Under the pieces are notes generated by a model. It was not told where the DNA came from and ran no database searches. It saw nothing but the letters and a program-made list of their open reading frames with translations. The translations under genes were made by a program, and so were the position numbers. From an uncultured bacterium (GTDB lineage Bacteria > Bacillota > Clostridia > Oscillospirales > Acutalibacteraceae), in NCBI GenBank assembly GCA_905215105.1, contig CAJMOI010000065.1, positions 1-10,006 on the forward strand: a stretch of 10,006 nucleotides of DNA, given 5' to 3'. This document shows positions 4,441-10,006 of the stretch, in pieces; the stretch's first letter is position 1; the number at the start of each line of letters is the position of its first letter.

Positions 4441-6438
4441 ATGGATCACCTGCTGTACGGAGTGGCGTATTACGACGAGTATATGCCTTATGAGCGTCTG
4501 GAAGAAGACATGCGGATGATGAAAGAAGCGGGAATCAATACGATTCGAATTGCAGAATCCACCTGGAGCAGTGAAGAACCGGAGGAAGGCATATTCGATT
4601 TCACCCATGTCCGTCGGGTGTTGCGGGCTGCGGAAAAGGAAGGGCTTCATGTGATTGTGGGCACTCCCACTTATGCCATTCCCCCATGGCTCGCCAAACT
4701 GCATCCGGAAGTACTGGCCATTACGGAAAAAGGGGCCGGACGGTACGGCGCTCGCCAGATCATGGATATTACCAGCCCGGCCTATCTGTATTACGCTGAG
4801 CGGGTGATCCGCAAACTGATTGAAGCGGTACAGTCCTATTCCTGTGTCATCGGTTTTCAGCTGGACAACGAAACCAAGCACTATGATACCGCCGGGCCGA
4901 ATGTGCAGCAGAAGTTCGTGCGGTATCTCCGGGATAAGTTCGGAAGCATCAAAAGCATGAACCGGGCTTTTGGCCTGAATTATTGGAGCAACCGGGTGGA
5001 CAGCTGGGAGAACTTCCCCGATGTACTGGGTACCATCAACGGCAGTCTGGCGGCGGAGTTTGAAAAATTCCAGCGGACGCTGGTAACGGATTTTTTACAG
5101 TGGCAGGCGGACATTGTGGAGGAATACCGCCGTGAAGACCAGTTTGTCACTCAGAACTTTGATTTTGACTGGAAAGAGGGTTCCTACGGCGTACAGCCCA
5201 GAACTGACCATTTTGCTGCCAGCCGCTGTCTGACTGTGGCCGGTGTGGACATTTACCATCCCACCCAAAGCCACCTGACCGGTGCAGAAATTGCCATGGG
5301 CGGCGATATGATCCGCTCCCTGATGAACGGAAATTACCTGCTGCTGGAAACGGAAGCTCAGGGCTTTCCCCAGTGGCTTCCCTATCCGGGACAGCTCCGT
5401 CTTCAGGCGTTCAGCCATCTGGCCAGCGGTTCGGACTCAGTCATGTACTGGCACTGGCATTCCATCCACAATGCCTGTGAAACCTACTGGAAAGGGCTGC
5501 TCAGTCACGACTTCCAGCCCAACGAAACTTATCTGGAAGCCAAAACCATCGGCGCTGATTTCCGGCGGCTGAGTTCTCAGCTGGTTCACCTGAAAAAGCA
5601 GGCACGGGTTGCCATTCTGGTGAGCAATGAAGCCCTGACCGCCATGAAGTATTTCCCCCTGCCGGAAGGCGTTTCCTACAACGACGTCATGCGCTGGCTC
5701 TATGACAGCCTGTACGAAATGAATGTGGAATGTGATTTTCTCTATCCCCAGTCGGAAAATCTGGAGGATTATGACCTGATTGTGGTGCCCGCTCTCTATG
5801 CCGCTCCCGATGAGCTTTTACAGCGCCTCAATCGATATGTGGAGGAAGGAGGCCATCTGGTGGTTACCTTTAAGAGCGGCTTCTGCAACGATATGGTAAA
5901 GGTCAGCCACGAGCGCCAGCCTCATTTTCTCTCCGAGTGCTGCGGCATTACATATAACCAGTTCACCGTACCGGAAAACGTCACCTTCTCCCCGGAGGTT
6001 TTCGACCTGCCGGAAGAAGACCGGAAGCTTCACTGCTGGATGGAACTGGTGGTTCCCACGGAAGCCCGGGTACTGGCCTGGTACCAGCACCCCGCCTGGG
6101 GAAAATATGCAGCCGTAACCGAAAACTGTTTCGGAAAGGGACGCGCCACCTATCTGGCTTCTATGATGGAAAAGACCGCTTTGAAACGGATTTTGCGCCG
6201 GGCTTTGGAAAAGGCCGAGCTGTGGGAAACAGAACAGCAGGCACAATTCCCGGTGATTCTCCGTCAGGGCGTCAATCAGGAGGGCAAACGGATCTGTTAC
6301 TATCTCCACTATTCCGGCGAAGAGCGGGAACAGCCTTATCTGCACCCGGACGGTGTGGAGCTGCTTTCCGGCCAACCGGTAAAACAGGGAGAAATCTTAC
6401 ATCTGGCGCCCTGGGATGTAAAAATATTTGAATTCTAA
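4441..6438 (+). CDS. GH42 family beta-galactosidase
   Basis: The 665-residue length fits GH42 (about 650-690). The N-terminal TIM barrel begins with YGVAYYDEYMPYERLEEDM and contains AGINTIRIAESTWSSEEPEEG (30-50), the characteristic second strand. The acid/base residue is E144 in FQLDNETKHY (139-148) and the likely nucleophile E303 in YLLLETEAQGF. The trimerisation domain runs from about 381 (HLKKQARVAILVSNEAL) to about 590, followed by a small beta-rich C-terminal domain. These enzymes release terminal galactose from plant galactan or host and milk glycans. No signal peptide is present, so it acts inside the cell. The four-cysteine zinc cluster of some GH42 enzymes is absent, and the region 335-352 reads MYWHWHSIHNACETYWKG rather than the common 'QWR' form, suggesting a distinct subgroup. 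The ATG at 4441 lies 9 nt after GGGAGG. It is the first gene of a probable four-gene operon; no sugar transporter adjoins it. Confidence 0.93.
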   Translation: MDHLLYGVAYYDEYMPYERLEEDMRMMKEAGINTIRIAESTWSSEEPEEGIFDFTHVRRVLRAAEKEGLHVIVGTPTYAIPPWLAKLHPEVLAITEKGAGRYGARQIMDITSPAYLYYAERVIRKLIEAVQSYSCVIGFQLDNETKHYDTAGPNVQQKFVRYLRDKFGSIKSMNRAFGLNYWSNRVDSWENFPDVLGTINGSLAAEFEKFQRTLVTDFLQWQADIVEEYRREDQFVTQNFDFDWKEGSYGVQPRTDHFAASRCLTVAGVDIYHPTQSHLTGAEIAMGGDMIRSLMNGNYLLLETEAQGFPQWLPYPGQLRLQAFSHLASGSDSVMYWHWHSIHNACETYWKGLLSHDFQPNETYLEAKTIGADFRRLSSQLVHLKKQARVAILVSNEALTAMKYFPLPEGVSYNDVMRWLYDSLYEMNVECDFLYPQSENLEDYDLIVVPALYAAPDELLQRLNRYVEEGGHLVVTFKSGFCNDMVKVSHERQPHFLSECCGITYNQFTVPENVTFSPEVFDLPEEDRKLHCWMELVVPTEARVLAWYQHPAWGKYAAVTENCFGKGRATYLASMMEKTALKRILRRALEKAELWETEQQAQFPVILRQGVNQEGKRICYYLHYSGEEREQPYLHPDGVELLSGQPVKQGEILHLAPWDVKIFEF

Positions 6439-6461
6439 TCTCTTTTACATGAGGTTCTTTC

Positions 6462-7226
6462 ATGAGATTTTTGATTACCAACTTTGCCATTTTTCTCTTT
6501 TACAGCTTTCTGGGCTGGATTTGTGAAACTGCTTTCTGCTCCATTGCTGCACGGAAATTTATCAACCGGGGATTTCTCTCCGGACCCTTCTGCCCCATTT
6601 ACGGATTTGGGGCCATGCTGATTCTGCTGTGCTTTTCCCACTATCAAAACGATTTGGCCGCTCTGTTCCTGTTCAGTATGGTGGGCACCAGTGTTTTGGA
6701 ATATATCACCAGCTTTCTGCTGGAGAAATTGTTCCATCTGAGCCTGTGGGATTATTCCGGACGCAAGTGGAACCTGAACGGCCGGGTCTGTCTGCGGAAT
6801 TCCCTTCTCTTTGGCATCATGTCCGTGTTGATGATCCGGGTCATTCATCCCTATGTGATCCATATACTGTCGTTGGTACCGGAAACCGCGCTGCTGGTCG
6901 CCTTTCTTGTGCTGGCTGTGTATTTCCTGCTGGATACCGGCATTACCATTCACGCACTGGCAGAAATCAACCGGGAAGCCGGAGAACGCCAGATGGAACT
7001 GGAAGGGCTGGCTGCCCTGCGTGATCAATACCTGACCTCTGCCAAAAAGCAGCGCCGTCAGGCACACATACAGCGCCGGAAAAAGCTCTATCGCCGTTTG
7101 ATGCAGGCATTCCCCCGGATGCGCTCCCTGCGAAATCCGGAAACCTTCCGCCAGCTTTTGAATGAAGCACAGGACCGGGTCAATCAGGCTGCATCCCGAA
7201 TCAAACAAAGAAAAGAGCCAAAATAA
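6462..7226 (+). CDS. CmpB-family (PF06541) multispan membrane protein
   Basis: This 254-residue protein has about five membrane segments (near 3-22, 44-59, 66-86, 112-128, 142-163) and a strongly basic, helical cytoplasmic tail (about 165-254, many Arg/Lys/Gln). The motifs FLGWICE (16-22), NRGFLSGPFCPIYGFGA (35-51) and WDYSGRKWNLNGRVCLRNSLLFG (96-118) are the signature of the family annotated as putative ABC-transporter CmpB membrane proteins, common in Firmicutes. No biochemical activity is established for it, and no ATPase gene is nearby, so a transport role should not be assumed. GAGG 7 nt before the ATG sets the start. It lies 23 bp after the GH42 stop and 23 bp before the next gene, consistent with a shared transcript. 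Confidence 0.85.
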   Translation: MRFLITNFAIFLFYSFLGWICETAFCSIAARKFINRGFLSGPFCPIYGFGAMLILLCFSHYQNDLAALFLFSMVGTSVLEYITSFLLEKLFHLSLWDYSGRKWNLNGRVCLRNSLLFGIMSVLMIRVIHPYVIHILSLVPETALLVAFLVLAVYFLLDTGITIHALAEINREAGERQMELEGLAALRDQYLTSAKKQRRQAHIQRRKKLYRRLMQAFPRMRSLRNPETFRQLLNEAQDRVNQAASRIKQRKEPK

Positions 7227-7249
7227 ACAAACAGAAATGAGGGTGTTTC

Positions 7250-7897
7250 ATGAACTGGCTTGATAAAGTGGAACGAAAAATGAGATGGTTTGCCGTCCCC
7301 AATCTGATGATGCTGCTTTCCGGATTGATGCTGGCAGTTTTTCTCCTGGAAATAGCTTTGCCTGAAGAGGCCGTCAGCCAGTATCTCTGGCTGGACTGGA
7401 ATGCTGTACGGTCCGGGCAAATCTGGCGGGTGCTCTCCTTTCTGATTCTCCCGCCTGCGGCCTCCCCTTTCTTCCTGCTATTCAGTCTGTACTTCTTCTG
7501 TCTTATGGGCAACGGGCTGGAATCCCAATGGGGCACCAGTAAATTTACGCTGTTTTATACCGTGGGCGCTTTGGGAACCATCATCGGCTCCCTGTTCACC
7601 GGCTTTGCCACCAACCAGTATCTCAACCTTTCGCTGTTTCTGGCCTTTGCGGCCATTTATCCCAACTACACGGTGATGGTATTCTTTATTCTTCCGGTAA
7701 AAGTCAAATATCTGGCATTGCTGGATGTTTTGCTGTACCTCTACCTGTTTTTCCAGATTGGCTGGCCGGAACGGGTTGCGCTGCTGCTGTCCCTTGCCAA
7801 TGTACTGCTGTTTTTCAGCCCTGATATTTTCCGTCATATCCGGGATTATTTGGCATACCGGAAGACCCGGCAGAACTTCCGTCGGAATATGCGGTGA
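7250..7897 (+). CDS. Rhomboid-like membrane protein, probably catalytically inactive
   Basis: The 215-residue protein starts with an amphipathic MNWLDKVERKMRWFAVPN, then has about six hydrophobic segments and a basic C-terminal tail. The GQIWRVLSFLILP (57-69) and GNGLESQWGTSKFTLFY (87-103) segments correspond to the loop-1 WR and the E/G-rich region of rhomboid-family proteins. However, the catalytic GxSG is not present where expected (around 124-134 the sequence is YLNLSLFLAFA), the HxxxN before 'GxxxE' is missing, and the last membrane segment (about 176-190) has no histidine. It is therefore best read as a pseudo-rhomboid, a class that binds rather than cleaves membrane proteins, although the function here is unknown. 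GAGGGTG precedes the ATG. Its TGA overlaps the GTG start of the regulator that follows, indicating translational coupling. Confidence 0.72.
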   Translation: MNWLDKVERKMRWFAVPNLMMLLSGLMLAVFLLEIALPEEAVSQYLWLDWNAVRSGQIWRVLSFLILPPAASPFFLLFSLYFFCLMGNGLESQWGTSKFTLFYTVGALGTIIGSLFTGFATNQYLNLSLFLAFAAIYPNYTVMVFFILPVKVKYLALLDVLLYLYLFFQIGWPERVALLLSLANVLLFFSPDIFRHIRDYLAYRKTRQNFRRNMR

Positions 7898-8754
7898 CCG
7901 ACGTGGAACCGGATATTTTCCTTCCGACGCCCTACCTGACCCCTGCCCTTCTCCGGTGCAGCTATTACAACGGCTATGTATCGCCGCCATCCGAATACGC
8001 AGTTCGGACCGTCTATGAATACGAACTGGAGTATTATCTGCGTTCCGAAGGCGGCATCCGGGTCAACGGAACGCTGATTCCCTTTCACGGCGGAGACATC
8101 AATATCCGTAACCCGGGACAAGTGGTGCAGGGACTTCCGCCATATGAATGCTATATTCTGGTAGTCGACCTGGTGGGCAACACCAACCGGGCTGAAGAGC
8201 TCCCTTTCGGCACAGCGGAGGAAGCCCAGCCCCGGTATCGGAACCCCCTGCTGGACAATCTGCCGGACCGGCTGGTTCCGGAGAAAAAAGATCTGATTGC
8301 CGGTCTGATGGAAAGCATTTTCCACATTCAGAATTCCACCGGGGATCTGGCCGAATTTCAGATTCGCTCCAACCTGTATCTGCTTTTTTCCGAATTATTC
8401 CGCCAGTGCGGCGGTCACAACTTAACGGGAAACACCCGGGTTATCCGTCAGGCTATCCGCTATATCCGGGAACACTTCACCGAGCCCATTTCCATTGACC
8501 GGCTGATTGCCGAATCCGGGCTGAGCCGCACCTGTTTTCACAGACGGTTTGCAGAAGAAACCGGCATGTCTCCGGGACAGCTGGTGATTTCCCTGCGGAT
8601 TGAACAGGCAAAAAACCTTCTGAGTTTCACCTGTACCCCTGTGGGAGAAATCGGGGCGTTGTGCGGATATCCGGACCATGTCTACTTCTCCCGGATTTTT
8701 CATCGCCAAACCGGGATGTCCCCCACCGCTTTCCGGCACCTGACAGAAAAGTAG
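7894..8754 (+). CDS. AraC-family transcriptional regulator
   Basis: The 286-residue protein has an N-terminal cupin-like sensing domain (about 10-95, with YEYELEYYLRSEGG and FHGGDINIRNPGQ) and a C-terminal AraC double helix-turn-helix domain (about 183-284). The first HTH is around ISIDRLIAESGLSRTCFHRRF (199-219) and the second around VGEIGALCGYPDHVYFSRIF (250-269), ending in the standard RQTGMSPTAFR. This type usually senses a sugar or related small molecule and activates a neighbouring promoter. The GTG start at 7894 overlaps the preceding stop (GTGA, 4 nt) and lacks a strong ribosome binding site, so translation probably depends on coupling. It is the last gene of the GH42 operon and is followed by a uroporphyrinogen-decarboxylase-like gene with a weak -35, so it may regulate either or both. 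The ligand is unknown. Confidence 0.93.
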   Translation: MTDVEPDIFLPTPYLTPALLRCSYYNGYVSPPSEYAVRTVYEYELEYYLRSEGGIRVNGTLIPFHGGDINIRNPGQVVQGLPPYECYILVVDLVGNTNRAEELPFGTAEEAQPRYRNPLLDNLPDRLVPEKKDLIAGLMESIFHIQNSTGDLAEFQIRSNLYLLFSELFRQCGGHNLTGNTRVIRQAIRYIREHFTEPISIDRLIAESGLSRTCFHRRFAEETGMSPGQLVISLRIEQAKNLLSFTCTPVGEIGALCGYPDHVYFSRIFHRQTGMSPTAFRHLTEK

Positions 8755-8789
8755 TGGGAGTTTTGTGCCAGTCGCAGCAGTTCTATCCT

Positions 8790-8818
8790 ATCGCTTTTTT
8801 CTCTTTGGGGGCTATACT
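8790..8818 (+). promoter_or_regulatory. Possible activator-dependent promoter of the UroD-like gene
   Basis: TATACT at 8813-8818 is a good -10, but the hexamer 17 nt upstream (ATCGCT, 8790-8795) is a poor -35. A strong -10 with a weak -35 is typical of promoters needing an activator such as an AraC protein, and one is encoded immediately upstream. The leader would be about 27 nt. The 98-bp gap contains no terminator hairpin that I can see, so read-through from the operon is also possible. Confidence 0.4.
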
Positions 8819-8852
8819 GAAACTACCCACTTCATAAAAAGGAGCGAAGCAT

Positions 8853-9923
8853 ATGACTGGCAAAGAACGGGTGCAGCGGATTCTCCGCCATGAACCGGTG
8901 GACCGTATCGCCGTATTTGAACATTTTTGGAACGACACCCACAAATCCTGGGAGGATGCAGGTTTTCTGAAAGAGGGCGAATCCTACGAGGACCATTTCG
9001 GACTGGATTTTGAGGAATGCTGGGCCTTTAACCTGATGGCAGACCTGGATTTTGAGCCTCAGGTGGTAGCGGAGACGGAAGACACCCTCACTTTTTTGGA
9101 CGGAAACGGGGCTGTGCTCCGCAGACATAAATTCCACGATTCCACTCCGGAACATGTGGATTTTCGGGTAAAGGACCGGGAAGGCTGGGAAGCACTGAAA
9201 CCGCTGCTCACTCCCGACCCCCGGCGCATCAATTTTGAGGCCTATCGAAACGCCCGGAAAAAAGCCGCTGAAACGGGAAGGTTTTTCGTCTGGTCCGGCA
9301 TCAATGTATTTGAATGTATGCACCCGGTGTGCGGCCATGAAAACATGCTGGCAGGCATGGCGCTGGACCCGGACTGGATTCTGGACATGGCGGACACCTA
9401 TGCAAAGCTGACGGTGGAATTACAGAAAATCCTGTTTGAAGCGGAAGGGTATCCGGACGGAATCTGGTATTACGAGGATATGGGCTTTAAAGGCCGTCCT
9501 TTTATGTCCCCCGACATGTACTGCGAACTGATTCAGCCCGCGCATCGGTATACCATAGACTATGCCAAAAGCTGCGGCCTTCCGGTCATCATGCATTCCT
9601 GCGGTTTTGTGGAGCCGCTGCTGCCCCATATGATTGACGCGGGAATCGACTGTTTACAGGCACTGGAAGTGAAGGCCGGTATGGATTTGGTAAAGCTCCA
9701 CCAGCTGTACGGCGACAAAATCAGCTTTATGGGCGGTATTGACGTCCGCGCCCTGTACAGCAATGACCGGGAAATCATCGACCGGGAGTTGGAATCGAAA
9801 ATCCCGCTGGTGAAGCAGGGATTCAATTACATCCTTCACAGTGACCACTCCATCCCCAACACCGTTCACTATGACACCTATCGCTATTTCCTGAAAATGG
9901 GCCTGGAGCTGGGAACTTATTAA
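8853..9923 (+). CDS. Uroporphyrinogen decarboxylase (URO-D) superfamily protein, not HemE
   Basis: This 356-residue protein has the URO-D TIM-barrel superfamily pattern: N-terminal MTGKERVQRILRHEPVDRIAV, then MHSCG (247-251), a MGGID turn (293-297) and a C-terminal HSDHSIP (329-335). It lacks the N-terminal RQAGRY substrate motif of true uroporphyrinogen decarboxylase, and no haem genes are nearby, so a haem role is unlikely. The superfamily also holds zinc methyltransferases (MtaA, CmuA) that transfer methyl groups between corrinoid proteins and thiols using a His-X-Cys...Cys site. Here H248-S-C250 is present, but the third Cys appears to be replaced by H329, D331 or H332. No corrinoid protein gene is visible. 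AAGGAG lies 8 nt before the ATG. It follows an AraC-family gene and may be its target. The substrate is unknown; membership of the superfamily is secure. Confidence 0.88.
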   Translation: MTGKERVQRILRHEPVDRIAVFEHFWNDTHKSWEDAGFLKEGESYEDHFGLDFEECWAFNLMADLDFEPQVVAETEDTLTFLDGNGAVLRRHKFHDSTPEHVDFRVKDREGWEALKPLLTPDPRRINFEAYRNARKKAAETGRFFVWSGINVFECMHPVCGHENMLAGMALDPDWILDMADTYAKLTVELQKILFEAEGYPDGIWYYEDMGFKGRPFMSPDMYCELIQPAHRYTIDYAKSCGLPVIMHSCGFVEPLLPHMIDAGIDCLQALEVKAGMDLVKLHQLYGDKISFMGGIDVRALYSNDREIIDRELESKIPLVKQGFNYILHSDHSIPNTVHYDTYRYFLKMGLELGTY

Positions 9924-9933
9924 GGGCTATCTG

Positions 9934-9961
9934 AAAAGTCGAAATCATAGACTTTTTCGAC
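9934..9961 (+). terminator. Weak hairpin after the UroD-like gene, possible terminator
   Basis: AAAAGTC (9934-9940) can pair with GACTTTT (9950-9956) around a 9-nt loop, giving a 7-bp AT-rich stem whose right arm runs into a T stretch. GTCGAA (9938-9943) and TTCGAC (9956-9961) form an alternative overlapping stem. It begins 11 bp after the stop codon. The low GC content of the stem makes terminator strength uncertain. Confidence 0.45.
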
Positions 9962-10006
9962 AATCAACGCCAGCTACTGCGTTAAAAATACTCGGAATCC
10001 ACAAAG
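9962..10006. other. Window end, no gene recognised
   Basis: The last 45 bases contain no start codon with a ribosome binding site. On the minus strand a frame is open from the edge (10004) to a TGA at 9945, 19 residues ending GVDCRKSL; it could be the tail of a convergent gene, but nothing in it is recognisable. Confidence 0.2.

Noticed and set aside
6435..7208. Minus-strand open frame of 257 codons
   Set aside because: It is antisense to the CmpB-family gene, Gln/His-rich and without family motifs.
7250..7897. Active rhomboid protease
   Set aside because: Neither a GxSG serine motif nor the membrane histidine is present at the expected positions.
8853..9923. Assignment as HemE, uroporphyrinogen decarboxylase of haem synthesis
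   Set aside because: The RQAGRY substrate-binding motif near the N-terminus is missing and no haem or siroheme genes adjoin it.
1..10006. CRISPR array, tRNA or rRNA genes, insertion sequences, phage or toxin-antitoxin genes
   Set aside because: No regularly spaced repeats, cloverleaf-like segments, transposase motifs or paired small toxin-antitoxin frames were seen anywhere in the window.

Overview
The window looks like a chromosomal segment of a spore-forming anaerobic Firmicute of class Clostridia, most likely a gut Oscillospiraceae/Ruminococcaceae-type bacterium. The grounds are the gene content (an alpha/beta-type small acid-soluble spore protein, a CwlJ/SleB cortex hydrolase next to GerQ, a PTS HPr, a GH42 beta-galactosidase, a CmpB-type membrane protein), strong AAGGAG ribosome binding sites, a base composition that looks near 50% GC, and hairpin-plus-T terminators. 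This placement is inference from content; there is no rRNA gene to confirm it.

Layout. Positions 1-570 (+) hold the tail of an upstream gene, perhaps a Cof-type HAD phosphatase, overlapping a short ComEA-like helix-hairpin-helix membrane protein. Convergent to it is a sugar kinase of the APH/N-acetylhexosamine 1-kinase type (579-1691, -) with its own sigma-A promoter. Next comes a minus-strand spore germination pair, cwlJ then gerQ (2723 down to 1860), with a sigma-E/sigma-K-like promoter upstream and a strong terminator downstream. A divergent unrecognised gene (2875-3390, +) is followed by an alpha/beta SASP gene (3502-3690, +) with a convincing sigma-G promoter and terminator. The ptsH (HPr) gene at 3980-4237 has a sigma-A promoter, a leader of about 90 nt and a strong terminator.

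The second half is a plus-strand cluster: GH42 glycosidase (4441-6438), CmpB-family membrane protein (6462-7226), rhomboid-like membrane protein without the catalytic motifs (7250-7897), and an AraC-family regulator (7894-8754) whose GTG start overlaps the previous stop. Spacing of 23, 23 and -4 bp suggests one operon from the promoter at 4363-4391, where a dyad covers the transcription start. After a 98-bp gap with a good -10 but poor -35 element comes a uroporphyrinogen-decarboxylase-superfamily protein (8853-9923), a plausible target of the AraC regulator. The last ~80 bp hold a weak hairpin and no recognisable gene.

No tRNA, rRNA, CRISPR, insertion sequence or phage gene was seen, and no clearly new multi-gene system. 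The observations most worth a second look are the HPr lacking the regulatory Ser46, the pseudo-rhomboid coupled to an AraC regulator in a glycosidase operon, and the AraC/UroD-like pair with an activator-type promoter and an altered metal-ligand set.
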